From Orthonyx spaldingii (lineage: Eukaryota; Chordata; Aves; Passeriformes; Orthonychidae): 64,000 bases of DNA. The translations under genes and the position numbers were made by a program. This document shows, piece by piece, positions 1-14,135 of this stretch (its first letter is position 1; each line of letters starts with the position of its first letter). Location: NCBI GenBank assembly GCA_013397795.1, contig VZTJ01003854.1, positions 354,814-418,813 of the forward strand. The letters run 5' to 3'. The notes below the pieces were generated by a model, which had not been told where the DNA came from, ran no database searches, and worked only from the letters and a program-made list of their open reading frames with translations.

Positions 1-3000
1 GACCTTGAACCCTGCCCTGCAGCCGTTGCTGTTGGCCCGTGAGGATGTGGGAGTAAGAACTGAGCACTTAAGGTGATTTGGCCTGTGCTGATTACCTCAA
101 ATTAGTGCCTTTGTTTAAACAGAAACATTTGAAGCCCTAGGATTTGAATAATGGCTTACCTTCACATACCTACACATGCCTTGCTGTTGTTGGTCTATAT
201 CCAGTATATACATAAGCTATGCAGGCTGCCATTATCTGTGTAATTAACACTTCTAAAGCAGTTTGAGGGGGTGTTTTGCTTAGGATTAATTTTTCTGGCT
301 TATTGGCTGGTGGGATTTTTTTATTATATATAATCTAGTAAATATTAAAGATGAGAGTTTTGTATGTCATCTTTTTCATTTCACTTTGTTAAAAAAGGCT
401 TTCTTCTTGCTTCTGGGGAAACTCATCAGGATTATGTATATCCTATCAGAACTTGTAGTTTCACTATATTACACTTCCATTTGAGAAGATCACTGGTTGC
501 TTCTTTAGATCTGTCAGCCTCTTGTCCTTATAATTCAGGCCACTTCCTACATGCCTGGTTACTCTGCTATGTGTTTCAGTCCCCAAAATATGTAACATTT
601 AGCAGAATCAGGAAAGCCTTTTACCTCTCAGACAGCGTTTTTAATCAGGGGGTTAATATTGGTAACGGTTTTAGCATGCTCTGACAAATTAGTCTGGGAT
701 AATGGTGCTGCAAAATGAGGGTCACCAGACAACGCTGACTCTTGTCAGAGTCATGCAGAAGTGTTAGTTATTTAATCAAAACAAAAAAATTCCATCTCTG
801 AGGTTTCTGTTTTGCTTGGGCATATTGGGGTGGTGATTGAGGCACAACCTCTGCACAGGGTGTTCACACACAGACTCTACTTGCTGCTGAGCCACTGACT
901 CTGCTCCCTTATTACACATCAGGGGCTATGCTTTGCTCATGGGTTCTTTCGGCTGAGCTCTCTCTTCTTTCAGTGACCAGTAGTGTACATATCACCTCTG
1001 CCACTCTAAATTCTTTCCCCAAGCAGTATTGTAAAAGCCACAGCTCTAACTTGGCTTTTTGCATGTCTGCAAGGTCTTGTTTGGGGGGCCAGTCACTGCT
1101 GGAGGTTGTGGGCAGAGTTGCAGATCCTTTGGTGTGATACAGCACTAAAGGGATTGGTGAGTCACTGCTCTTCCCTCGCTAAGGATTTGTCCCTGTGTGT
1201 GGGGATTAACAAATGTTTGGATTGCAGTTTTGTGTGAGTGGGCTTTCGTATCATAAAGCCTGATTTCTTAATTTTGTGCCCAAATCTAAGATGCTGATTT
1301 ATCCTTTTATTTGTTTGCTAGAGGGAAGTATAAATTGACAAAGGAAAAGTTTGATAGGTTTGGCTGTGTATTTTAAAGTTATTCCTCTGACCCTGTATTT
1401 CTGAATTTCCCCCTTGTTTCTCCACGCCCTCAACTGTGATTGAGAAATGAATCTGAACTCCAGTGATGTGCCTGTTGAGCTCCCATTTGTGACTCTCTCA
1501 AGGTGCTTCGGTGTGGATTTACAATTGCAGTGTGTCATGGAGTTGCTTTGTTGGTTTTAATCACATGAAAGACACCAAAATGAGGGAAAAGATCTGAGGC
1601 CTCTCTTCCCCCCAGAGGCGTTGCAGCAGCATCTCAGCAGGCACAGTTGGTGCACGTGTTGTGGTACGAAAGGGTTGATCAGTGGAGGGGTTGAGGCAAC
1701 CTCTGGGCTGAATGCGGCCCCTGTTCACTGGAGTTCCTTTGTGCCTTGTTCTGCTCCAGCCATCTGTCCCCAAGGGATGTGCAGCAAAGTGCCCTGTGCA
1801 GGCTCCAAAAGGAGTCTGACCTTTGCTTGAGGAGTTCTAGGTTTTATTCCTGGAAAAAAGTGGGCATGGAGAAGGGGAGAAGTCTTGTGACGGTGGGTTG
1901 GTGCTGTGTGACAGCTGTGCTGCTGCTCCTCTGCCTCTCAGGATGGTGGAGGAGGCTTTTGGGAATTGTGGAGCTGGTGGAGCAATCACAGCACTGAGTC
2001 ACTCCTACCTGGAAGGTGACAACAGAGCACAGTGGGGCTGCTTGAACAACATGGGCTGGGTGAATAACTGTGGTTGGGCCTGTAGTGTCATCTCTGGTGC
2101 CTTCTCACTGAGTGTCCTGCTCAAGAGCTGCTGCTGTGTCCCTGCATGGCCTGTATCTGCTCTTCCTCCTGCAAACCTCCCCAAACATCTGGCCAGCTGC
2201 CTCTTGCTCCTCTCCTTTCCAAAGATGATGTGGGAGCGAAGTGTACTTCCCAAAATCCTGCTGCCTTGCCTATGTGCCCTTATCTGAGAGTGACAGCCTC
2301 TGTGCTGGCTGTGGGGCCCAGCCACAGCACAGTTGTGGGGTTCAGCCTTTGGCAGGGGAAAACTGCAAGAGAAAATACTCTTTTTTCTGTCAAAGTGGTT
2401 TAATTCTATTCCAGAGCCATGTGTTCACATCGCTGAAACCCTAACCACAGCAGGCACGGACGTGAATTTTGGGGATGCCTGCAGCCAAAGAATCTGGTGG
2501 TAGATGGCTGTGGAAGCTGGATTTCATTACATTTCCTGGGATTAGTCAGGTCTGGGCCACTAGACTTTATATGAGGTCTTAAAGCTGCATGACAGAGTTT
2601 GTGTGGGAGGTGTTTGAGAATCCCTGCAGAAACCATGAACTCTGTGACCTGTGTCTGTGCATTGAAAATGCTTCCTGGGAGGCTGACACGGTTTTCCTGA
2701 CTCCACAAAAATTCAGTACATGCCCCTGAATTCCTGCCTTACTCTATGCCTCTGCACTTACCTGCCTCTTGCCAGGAAAGCCAAAGGAGACTTCTCCATT
2801 TTCTGGAGCTTGATAGAAGAAAGCCAGAGTGGTTTGGGTTACAAAACACAGAGCTGCAACACTGATCTATATGAATTTGCTACCTTGAGGGAGGACAGAA
2901 GTCTCAAAATCTTGAAATATAGTTGGAAAAGAGAACCATAAATCTACAAAGCATAGAATTAAACTGCAGCAATGCCTAGTCTGTTGCCTCTGAGATGTTC

Positions 3001-3170
3001 CTTGGCTCTGGGAGCTTGGGGCTGGCTCAGAAAGACCCCAGATTGGGATTATATATTTCAGATTGCGTGTTAAGAGAAGGTGCCTGTTCTCCACTTGTAC
3101 CTAAGTTATCTCAGAGCCATTAGATGCAAATGAGTTTTTAAAAGCTTCACAGTTTGATCCTCTTCCCCTC

Positions 3171-3184
3171 TGATAAATTTATCA
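3171..3184. repeat. 14-bp perfect palindrome in the first intron
   Basis: TGATAAATTTATCA reads the same on both strands and carries two outward GATA-like half sites. It is short and AT-rich, so chance is a fair explanation. No function is claimed. Confidence 0.3.
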
Positions 3185-6100
3185 ATCTTGTCTGCACAAG
3201 TGCAAGTAGAGGTACTTCCCTTTATTCTTACTCTGGAACACACAAAGTTGCTTTGATTTCTCCTTTCTCTTTTCTCCAATGTTCTGTTCGTATTCTTTTG
3301 TAGACAGTCAAGTGTCTTTTATCTATCTCTTATTTCTCACAGGCACAGAGATTCCTCTTCAACATTTCCATGTACTCTTGACAGCTCACACCTTAGGTAC
3401 CAGAAGGAGGATCGATGCAGGTGGCAGATGCTGTGTGTGCATGTCTATAGAATTTCACAATTCATGGCTGTAGGTTTCTATACAGACCAAATGTGCTGTA
3501 AGGACACGGAGCCAGCTTGTCACACATGCTGGCTCAGAGTTACTTTTCCTGAAAACATATTCAGTGTCCATTCTGCTCATGGAATGTCCTCTTTGAACTT
3601 TCCTTGAGTGGAGAGTTGTTGTCTCCTTACCTGAGTTGGTGCTTTCACAGAGCCATTAGGTATAAGAGCTTTTGTGGTGGTGGTCTGGGTTAGGTACGTT
3701 GGCTTGCTGTGGTTGGGGGCTTTTTTTTTTAAAAACTGAAATTGCCATTTTCACTGAAATTCAGTGGGAAACTGGCAGCTGACGTGGACTCATGGAAGAA
3801 ATTAGCCTTGAGTGGTGTCCATGCTGGCTATCCCCCTCCCTACTCTCCCATAAAGCTGTAACAATGGAAAAAATAAGTTCTGCTGCTTTGCAGTAACTAT
3901 TTTCCTTAACCAGACTGAAAATTCATCTCTAGCTGCCTTAGGAGAGGATTTCCCACAAATGTGTTGGCTTCTTTCCCGTGTTTCAAGTGAAGAAAGTCAC
4001 TGTTCTCGACCCCATATGCAAGAGAGGTTTCTGTGCTAAAGGTGTGGGTCACTGCTAAAGGGCTCAATATAATATTTGGATTTCTTGTTACTCATGTGTC
4101 TTGGTTTCTTTCCCACCCTCCTCCTGGAAAAGCCTGCTTTTTCAAGATGGAAAGAGAATGGAAGCTGTGATGAATGGGCCCACAGAGCCCTCCCAGCTGG
4201 TGGAACAGGTGAAAGCTGCTGGGAATGGAAGCATTCACATTTCAGAGTGGGTTTTGTCTGCTCAGAGCAGTGTTAAAGTAACGTGGTTGGAGGAGAAATT
4301 TGCCTTTCATACTTCATTTGGCTGTCAGCTGGCTCTAGCATTTGTTTATGGTTCTTAAATCTCTTGTTCAATTAAAAAATTCTCCCAAAAGGCAGAGGAA
4401 AAAAAAGAAATATTTGTATTTGCAGATGGAGCTGGGCATCACTGAGACTTCAGTGCTGGAGGCAAAAAAGCCCAAACTTATTAAGTTTTCTGTGAAACTT
4501 AAGTGCATCCAGTTAGAATCCAGCGTAGTCCTTGGATTTTACAGATGAATCCTGTCTTTCTGAATGGGCAAGTGCAAGTACCTGTGGCATGAATTTCATA
4601 CTTAGGCATGGCTAGCAATATCAAAACTGTTTTTCAGCAGTTACCTAGTTTTATTGCCAAAAGCTATGCTTTGATACTAAAATATACAGCATTGCTGGGA
4701 GCCTGGGAATGCCTTCTTGTTTTCATATAAGTGTACAAGCATTATTTTTGATGAAGAATAAATGCACAGAGCTGATAATGCTGGCATAATGTCTGCTTCT
4801 GCAAACACTGTGTGTTGCTTTTGTTTGCTAAAAATAAGAGTGAAGCAGACTGGAACGCTCTCAGGGCCATTAAAGGGAATGGGATGACTGGATCCATAGG
4901 GTAATTAAACTGAAATATGCTGTAATGAGGGTTTGATAAGCCTGAGCTGGGCATCAGGTCCTAGTTAGTTGCATTTGGATTTTGGGTACTGATGGGCTGA
5001 GGCTGGTCCCTCCTGGGGGACAGTTACTGCTGTGCCCAGGGGCTGAGTTTGCATGAGGGGCTTAACTTTTTTTTTTTTTCCATTTATTTTCTGGAAATGT
5101 GATTATGTTCTGAGGGCTGCTTGCAGTTTGAGACTCAGCAATTCTATGGCCAAGTCTCTTTTGATCTACACCCACCTCAATTCTGCTGGAGGACCCTAAA
5201 TCTCACCACCACCTTAGCTCTCGTGTGCATTTAGTGCCTTGCTCTTGCCTTTCCCATTGGGAAATCTTCATTCCTTTTTATTTGTCTGCCACAGCGTTAA
5301 CAGCAACATCTTGGTAAATTAACTTGGAAATCAGTTGTTCACCCCTCAAGTTTCTCAGGATGTTAAGTTAAATTGGCTGGATGCATAGCAGTAAGCAATT
5401 TCTGTTGCTTCTAGAATTTTTTACAGTAAAAAACAGAGGGAGGGATGGTGTCCTTAATGAGGAATTTATGCCTTTGTAATGAGAGAACTTGGGGCTGTTA
5501 TTCTCAGGTAATTAGTGATGGTTTGGTGGTGTCTTAACACAGGCTTTTTTTATAAAGCTGCAAGAAACTACTGAGGCTCTCTGGTTTTGTATCAATCTAT
5601 TACTTCTAATTCCCAAATAAATATGAAAGACACTAAACCACTGTTTTGGCTGAAACAAAAGAAATAGAATTGTAGTGTCTGGAGCAGCTGATTGACTGGC
5701 AGGGACATAGGGACCTAATTCTTGTCTATTCAAAGGCTTTGTTCCTCTTGATTAATATTAACTTGGGGTGTTGTGTGCTGGTGAATTGAGAGAGAAGACC
5801 CCACATCATGGGGTCATAGGCTGGTATTATTTCTGGCAAACATTTAGTTTTGTTTTGCATCAGGCCTCATGGAGTGATGGGTATTGTCAGCTTCCATCTG
5901 AGTGCTGTCCTCAGTTAAATCCATGCTGAGACCCTGAGTGGATATTCCTGGGGTCGGATTAGTGATCGTGCTGGAAACGCATCATCAGTATCGGGGAAGT
6001 TTGATTAGGTCTTGCTTTTTGTTAATGGGTTTGTATACATGGTGTCTTCAGTTCCTTGGGGAATTGGGAGATTGAAGTGCCAGTGAGATGTTTGAGCCTC

Positions 6101-8086
6101 TATTACAATATCAGCAGATTAGCACTCCATTAGTAGCCAGAGCTGCAGTGTCCAGGTATGCACAGGCAGCCACCTAGTCAAGGAGTTATCAGGTATCTGA
6201 AAGAAAACAAAATTGTTTTCAAGGGCTGAACAGGAAAAACTGCAAATGAGAGTTGCTGTTTTGCTAATCCAGGTCTGATGTTCAGCTGGGGGGTGGGAAC
6301 TGCGACAGCCGTGGCAGCAGCTCTGCTGAGGGATCATCAGAGAGCCCAACTGTGTCCCCTCAACGCTGCTGTGGATAGACTGAAGTACCCTGTGTGGAGG
6401 TCATGTCCCTCTGTACAAATCCATGTGCTCATGGACACAGATGCTTTCATGAGACCCTGCATATTTGTTCTCATCTTCATGGTGTATCCTATGCCAAAGA
6501 TTTTCTGGCTTGGTTGTGGACCAACGGCTTGACTATTTGCATAGGGCTTGTATTCAGCTCACACGTGCCTTTTATGAGCCACTCTGCCTGCCATCCTGCA
6601 CTCTGAAATACCTTTTGTACTGGGGATTTTGAAGGTGATGGTTCCTCCACCCTTTCTGGTTCCCCTCCTGAAGGGAGGAAGTACCTTTGGTGACTTTCCT
6701 CTCCCAAGAAGTGATTCAGTGCATTTCAAGCAATATAAAAGGGCATTGAATCAATCTGAATTTAATCAGCTTTACAGGTGACATATAGAGATAACTGTGA
6801 GTCTGATTTTAATTGTCTTAATGATTAGACACTCTTAGAAGGATTTGATACAGTTAATCCTTAATATTCAGCAAACACACACCAAAGGCATATGGAGGTC
6901 AGACGCCCTCCTGCTCTCTCTGTCTGCAGCTCTTCAAGGAACAGCAGGGAAAGAAAATCTGCTCCCCACAGATGTTCAGCTTATGGAGGTTGGAATATAA
7001 TGAACTGAATCCTATTCAGCTGGGCTGGTGTAAATCTGCAGTAGCATCAGTGTGGTTGTGGGTGGTTATGCCCATCAGAGTGGGGATGCAGCTTCGGGGC
7101 GGGATCTGCTCCTGCACGTTCTGCCTCCAACAGTTGCACTAATCCAGCCAGAGCAGATTAATCGTTAAAGGCCTGAGCCAATATTCATTGAAATTAAAGG
7201 AAAAATTCCCTTTGGCATAGATGGATTTGGGATGAGAGTCCACAGGATTAAAGTGGCATCATACTGTTGGTACATAATATTGGCTATAGGTTGGAATTAA
7301 CCATCACACACTGACCCTGCATGTGAGCATGTCCTTGCAAGCTGTCAAGTATGTGACTTGATCTCCACAAAAGCCTTAAAGCATTTCAAATGCAGATATT
7401 ATTTGCTATTTATTTTAAGTTCAGTAGGATATTTACTTTTTAATGAAGATGCTAGAAAGTAAATAAATATCCTGTTCCCATAAAAGAGAGAAACTGGTTT
7501 TTATGCAGGAGTGAGGTCCGTAAGAAATCACTGTTTATCACAGCACTCACTCTAAAATAATAAGAGCTCTCAAAATTGAGCTGTCTGTGACTTCAGCAAC
7601 TCTATTCAAAATACAGCTGATGGTCTCTCTGCTACAAAATGTGTTTGGCAATTCTGTTTTCCAGCACCGTAAATGTGTGTCCTGTGTGCAACATCTGGAT
7701 TGTGGACTGGAGGATGCAGCAGAGCACTTCACTCCATGGCTGTGTTTGCAGAATTCTTTGTGAGAAAGGAAACGTTTGTGCATGGGGATTTTTAAATGGT
7801 CTCAGAGGAAGGCAGTGATTAACTTAACCATGAGTACCTCTTAAAAGCTGAACCTGCACCAAGGTTCAGGAGTTAATTTGTGTGATGTAGTCCAGTTGTG
7901 GGGCAGTGCTATGCAGGAGTTAACTCTGCTCCAGGAGTGTTCCCAATCTGCTTCAGGAATTCCTACCAAGCAGGAGCTGTAAATCATTCTCACTTCATGT
8001 AATTATAAGCCTCCTATGCACACATGAAACCTCTCTGTTCGAGACTCTGAATGCCTCATTGCCTCTTGTGAAGCCTGAAGGCTGTG

Positions 8087-8186
8087 AGGAAGGTCAGTAT
8101 TACCCATGTTTTACACACAAGACAACTTAAAGAAGTAGGTCTTGCCCATGCCACCCTGTAAGTCAGAGGTGAAAGTGGAAAATTAT
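8087..8186 (+). repeat. possible ancient MIR-like SINE fragment
   Basis: The run tattacccatgttttacac, then cttgcccatgccaccctgtaa and gtcagaggtgaaagtgg, follows the order of the 3' half of MIR SINEs: a 'tattatccccattttacagatgagg'-type block, an 'acttgcccaaggtcacac' block and an 'agtggcagagc' block. MIR copies predate the bird-mammal split and are heavily decayed in birds, so this level of match is what one would expect. The call rests on remembered consensus similarity only. Confidence 0.4.
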
Positions 8187-10964
8187 CTTGGCCAGCAGGT
8201 TTTTCTGGCCTTTTGCCCTTCCAGTCCTGGCACGGGAGCAGCAGCTTCCTTCTCTGATGCCACTTCCCCTCATCCTTTCCATTGACTGAAGTGTTGTGTC
8301 TGTGAGCATTAGTGCCTTGGGAATTGCCAGAAATTAGAAGGGCTTGATGGAGATTTGATCAGAAGAATTTCAGGTAAGGATGGTGTGATGTTGAGTAAAT
8401 TCTAAACCCTAAAAAGGGCTTGGGGTATCATCCTCAGTGACTGACTCTGTCCTGGCTGGGTGTTCAGAAGATAAAAGCCTGAAACTGATCATCTGATAGT
8501 GCTGAAGAAGTGGCAGGAGAGAGAGGCATAGTCCACATGTGAGTCTGACACCAGTGAGGTGTACTGGGAATGGGGCATAGTGTGTGCTCAGGGGGCCTGG
8601 GGGGCCCTGTGCTCAGTCTTTAGTGCAGCTCAACTCCTCACCTCCCAGGCTTTGTCTCTGATCTCTCACCTCACATCATCGATTTCCCCACCACCACTGC
8701 TGCTCACTTTGCCCACCATCGCTCCTGGAATGGTGTAAGATGTCATTTCTGGTGGTCACTTGAGATTTAGATCTGTTGGGTTTGAGAACACTTGCTGTAG
8801 GGGTCAATGTTTGTATCATAGCTCATGTGTTTTAGGGTCAGATCTGGATCATGGTCATGTTTGCTTTCAAAAAAAAATTAGACATCCACTGCAAATAGGT
8901 GACTTGGCTTTTCTGCAAATGATGCCTGTTTATGTACAGCTCATTGCCTTTTGAATTGGATACTTAGCTGTTTAAGCCAGGTATTTGGAATAAAGTAGAT
9001 GACTCAGTGTTAATCTGCTCTCAAATATCCTTTTTATTAGATTAGGCAAAACAAAGCCAGCCCAACACACTCTGCATTCTGCCCAGCGTGGGGCTGCGTA
9101 CAATCAGTCCATTGTGTGCTGTGCAGCCTGCTCTGTGCACGGATGTATGGCTGTAGGAATAAATGGCTGATGGAGTGATGAATCAAAGCTGTGTTTAGTA
9201 CAGTGCAGCGCCAGGATTGTGCCCAAGTTTACTTGGCAGTTATGAGGTTGTGGTCTTTACCTCTCCTGCAGTTCCTCTGGGATCCTGGGGTGCTGCAGAT
9301 GGCCCCAGAAATATCCCTCGTTCAGGTGGAGGACTCAAAGGGATGGTGCAATTGTATTGATGTCATGTTTCTACTGAGGAAGGGGAAAAACTACATACAA
9401 GGGAGAAAGCCTAGTGCCTGTCTGTCTGCTGGTACCACCCCAGTGGTTCAAACTCAGTTGTTTCCCACCACTGAAAACCAGCCTCTCAGCATGCAGATAT
9501 GGAGCCAGTAAAGCATCCTCCTTCATTATTACATGTCAGGTGTTACATTTTTATACTTCTCCCCTCAAGAGTAGCTGCAGACAGGGCATGAGGAAATATC
9601 TTTTGTGGCTGCAGGCTGGCAGCTCTTGTGAAGAGCAATTGCTGTGAAGATTATCCCAACTCCTGCCAGAGGGAAGCAGAGCAAAGTAAAATTAGAAAGT
9701 AGGAGAAAAGCTTGTGGTTGTACCAAAGAAATATTTCTGAGATTGAGCAGGTAGAAATGAGAAGTGGTTATCTGTCAAGAGAGGAGGAATGGGGAATATC
9801 TTACTTCTGTGCTCTATTGCTACATAAGTCTCCCTTATCATGAGGAGACTCCCAGGTGCCAGCAGAACACTCGCTGCCTGAGCTTGCAGCTTCCAGTGGC
9901 ACAAATGTACCTCTGGCTTGAATAAAGGATGCTTTATGCCTGAGCTGGGGGCTGCAGTGCTGAGAGTGCAGTGGGAGCACAGGTATGAGTGGCACAGCTC
10001 ATCACCTGTCACACAGGGAAAATACTGCACTGCACTTGAGCTGATCTGACCTGACCGGGGTAACCAGATCACTGAGCACTGTGAGAATGTGCGAGAGGTT
10101 ATAATGCTTGTTCCGTAGCTGGAGTAAATACTGTGCCCACAGGCAGTCTGTGCCAAAGCTGGAGTTGAACTAGACTGTCTCCTGTCATTTAACTTTTCTT
10201 TCCCATGGATTGTTAGAGGTACAGTCAATCTGCTTGTGCATGGCTGTTCAGGTTATGCCCTGTGAGTAAATACCCTGAGTTATGCGTACACAGCAGCTTC
10301 TCCTGCATCTTGTTCCCAGTACAGGGAGCTGCTGGGATCCCCTAAACTGGCTCTGGTCTGATCAGAAAGTAATAATTGCTCTCTGGACAAAGCCAGGCTC
10401 TTTTTTTGGTACCTTCTATTCTGCATTTGATAAGGGACTGAGCTAATGCTATAATTTCTGAATGAATAAGTTAGTGACCTTTCTGTGTGCATCTGCTTGA
10501 GCAATGTACTGCTTGGTTGCTCATCTCAGTTGGTGCTGTAGGAATGGTCCCAGAGTCCATCCAAGTGGGTTTTGTGTGGAAATGATGCCTGAGTAAAATT
10601 CCAACATGTAAAAAGGCTGTGCAATTTCAAAAGCCTGCTGCTCAATTGCTTTTTCTGGTGGAGAGAAAGCACTTTGCTTTACTTGGCTGCTCATTACAGT
10701 GTTTGGTGCTCAAGATAAATTTGTCCAGTTTAGAAGGTGTCCGAGGACTGCTCCTCTCTCTGTGCTAGTGCCAGTGTTCTGCCTGGGAAATCGTTTATAA
10801 ACGTCTCATTAAAGACCTGTGTCTGCCTCCTTTTCTTTCTTTTTGTCATTGGATCAGCTCACTGAGAGCAGCTGTCTTCACTTCCATCACAGCAGCCCCC
10901 AAACCACACTTGTGCCTTACAGATTCCCACAGCTGAAGAAACCGCGGACAACTGTGCATGTTGA

Positions 10965-10989
10965 GTGTGTGTGTGTGTGTGTGTGTGTG
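10965..10989 (+). repeat. (GT)n microsatellite
   Basis: An uninterrupted GT dinucleotide run of about 12 units in the first intron. It produces spurious open frames with poly-His/Thr or Val/Cys runs on both strands. Confidence 0.95.
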
Positions 10990-13464
10990 CTGGGGTTTGT
11001 GGCCATGGCAGGTTTAGGCTGAGCTCCTTCCCGAGCTTCTCCATGCTCCTTTGAAAAGAAAAGACTCCCAGAAGTCAGCCTCATGCCAGATTTATAGAGA
11101 ACTGACCATACGGTGTGACTGCAGCTCTGCAGCCAAGGACGTGTGCTGGGCATTCACGAGGAGTTGTGCGGCACTCGGGCTGCTGGAAAGAAGCTCCCTG
11201 TGCCGGGCAGGAGCCTTCCTTGTAAGTATTTCCCCCCCTGAGTTGGTGTTTTTGCTCTTGGGGCCATCTCATAGGTTACCCTGGGCTTCTTTCTAATGCT
11301 CCTTTCTGCCTCTAAGTCTTCCATTACTTGCAGTGGTCTGTGCGAGGTAACCCAGTTTGGCCATGGGGCTGGTGGGACAAAACTTAGTGAGCCTTTACAG
11401 CTAAGGGCTTGCTTGAATGGAAACCTGTATTTTCCAGTCAGAATAAGCTATGGTGAATCACGTGGGTAATGCTTCTAGGTGGAATATTCTATAGTTGAAG
11501 TGATTTTATTATTTATTTAAGGAAGAATGGAGCCTGGGTTATTTTGTAATACACCCTGGGTTACTTTAACATACTAACCTGGGGTTTATTAAATTCTAGT
11601 TTTGCAAAGGTGTCTGTATGTTATTTCTAGAGATGAGGGGTGGCACATACTGGAGAAGAAGATATTGGTGCTCCAATCTTTGTTCAACTTGCAATGCTGT
11701 TAAAATGGTGGGATTTTTGTTTTCATTATTTTCTGTGAAAACAGGGTGCTTCTCCAGAGGTGTGATATATAGGCCCTGTTTTAAGGCTGAAAAATGTTAA
11801 GTAGGGTATTGGAAAGTGAATGTTGAAAGAATATACTTACGGTTTTTAAAAAAATAATTGCATAAAAATTAAGACTGTAATCTTAATCTTAAGACTGAGA
11901 TTAATTGATCCATCCATATACTGCAAGGTAATTATCCCTCAGTGAAAGAAACCTTGTGCATTTTCTACCAGTCACTCGCCTCCCTTGTGCCCTGTGCTGC
12001 CAAAACCAATCTACTTTGCATATTTTGTTGAACACCATTGTTTAGTTGAGAAAACTTTGAATCCTCACACATAAGTATACAGCTTTGCTGTTAGTTTCTT
12101 TTCAGAATTTTACTGGGTTTGATCTAACATAGCTGGTAACCCCCTAGCTCATCCATCCCTCCCGTCTCTGGCAGGCACCAAGAATGTGCGTCTCGCCTGT
12201 GGCAGAGCAGATTTCGTACCAGTCAGCATCTTGAATGAGACTTTTATAAGAAAGCCTTTGTTTGGGATGTCTGTTTGAGGTTCACTGCCCTTCCCAGCTG
12301 CCTCTCTGAAGGCAAATATTTGTCTCAATGGGCATCTCCTTGCATTCAGTGCAAGACATCTTTGCAATGGTGCTTACTTGGTTTTGCTTCTCATTCATAA
12401 TTCTCATTCTTACTGTCTTCCTCCTCATTGCAGTTTTATTTCTGGGTATGTCTCCTCTCTTCAAAGAAGCTAAAGCCAAGGATGCTGAAATCATATCAGA
12501 TCTTAATATCCATGCCATTGGGGTTATTCCGGGGAGCAGCAGGGGAAATAGATGTTCAGGGTGCCAGATGCAGAGCTTGCCTCTGTGCCAGATCGCAGCC
12601 CCAGCTTTTCAGCTTTGAACTTGCAGAGCTTTCAATTGCTGTTTCCAAGTCAGCCATAAATCTCTGGGGCTCCTTCCTCCCACAGTGTGCTGCCAGGCAG
12701 TTGGCTATTGTCTGCAAAGTATTGCTTTTTCTCGCAGACACCTCTTCCCTCTCTGTTTCTGCCTCATCCTGCAGCTTGAAAGGGCTGTGATAAATCTTGC
12801 AGAAAACAGCTGCTTCATTGCTGTGCTCAATAATTTGAATTTGGATGTGGCAATGGGCTGGCTTTCACTTGATTGCCAGCAGCATCATGTTTATGTAATC
12901 CAAGCTGCTTTGAGAAGCTCAAATCCCTGTGTGGGAACCACGAAATTCCACGTGGCAAGGCCACACCGTCACTGAGTGCTGTGGAGGCAGCAGGCACCAG
13001 CCCTTCTCCCACGGGAGGCGCCTCTTCTGTGCCTGTGTGGCTGCTGCTGGTGCTGCCAAGGGAAGAATCCCTGTCTCCTTGCACAAGTGGCAGCTCCTGG
13101 AGGAGCAGCAAGTTGTGCCTGCTTCTCTTGCCCAATAGATGTGCTGCTGTAGGTGGTAGGGAGCAGATGCTCTGCACTGTCCTCCTCTGAGGGGAAGCTC
13201 TGATAAGCTCTGTTCTCCATCAGTGAAGTTCTGCAGTGTTATGCTTGGAGATGAAATGGCACTGCAGATCCAGAGAAGCTTGTAGTAACTGCAGTGTACA
13301 TAGATGAGTGAAAACCACTGCACCAGGAGCTGACAGTTATGTGGCTGTAAGGGCAAGACCATGCTGTCCTCCAGCTCACAGTGGAGAGTGGTGGGCTGTT
13401 GGGTAGGATAGTATCGTCCACCACAGATGTTTGGTGCCCTGAGCAGGGATGGTGTCTGACTCTC

Positions 13465-14135
13465 TGTTATGAATGGATATTATGGGGTTAAAATAAGCTT
13501 CTACCTCTGCTTAGGCCTATAGCAATAGATAGTAACTTACTGAGGCGGCCTGCACCCCAGAACCCACTTCCATTCGCAAGTTCTTTTAATAATGGCTGAT
13601 TCGGTGTATTATAGAATAAATCATTTATTCAAGAGACACCAATTGAACAGACAAGAGACTTAAAACAGAGTATTACTACACAGGAAAAAGAAAAACTATT
13701 AATAGTATAACTTATACAGTGCACGTTTACAAATACAGCTAGCGAAAAAAAATTAGTATAATTAGGATTCAATGTATCTTACCATCCAATTGTCGGGGAT
13801 GTCCACATACATCAGATCCTTCTCTCCCAATCTCTAGAGAAGTTACCACAAGGTTCGCGACTTCCTTGGGGAGAAATTATCTCCACACATTCGTAGAATG
13901 TGCAAGAGAAACTTCTGACTTTGTGGTACATAGGTGCTGCTTTTAAAGAACAAAGACATGCCTTCTGTCACGTACACATTTTTTATCTCTTCTCCCATCT
14001 GTTCTCCAGATTCCTGGCATGGGGGTCTGGCAGACTCCTGGTGCCAGGGTGTGACCCCCTGGTGATTTGTTATGCCAGAGGTTATCTTATCTATGCACCT
14101 CAGTGGGAGGAAGGAGGGGGAATCAGCCTGCCACA
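13465..14135 (-). mobile_element. solo LTR of an endogenous retrovirus (ERVL-like), minus orientation
   Basis: The 671-bp block starts TGTTATGAATGG and ends CCTGCCACA, giving the canonical TG...CA retroviral ends. It is flanked by identical 5-bp direct repeats, CTCTC at 13460-13464 and CTCTC at 14136-14140, as left by integrase. Read on the minus strand it has LTR architecture: a long U3 opening TGTGGCAGG, a TATA-like TATAAG about 110 bp before a polyadenylation signal (AATAAA, complement at 13624-13629), then about 160 bp of U5 ending ATAACA. No internal retroviral region adjoins it, so it is a solo LTR left by recombination. A 5-bp duplication fits ERVL (also some ERV1) better than ERVK. 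It encodes no protein; the 190-residue minus-strand frame across it is not a gene. Confidence 0.8.

Noticed and set aside
9692..10228. 178-residue open frame on the minus strand
   Set aside because: No recognisable domain, no splice context, and it lies deep in a CLIP2 intron; the composition is that of reverse-read intronic DNA.
12328..12618. Frame with a strongly hydrophobic, membrane-like segment
   Set aside because: The hydrophobicity comes from a T-rich tract; there is no homology, and the rest of the frame has no family features.
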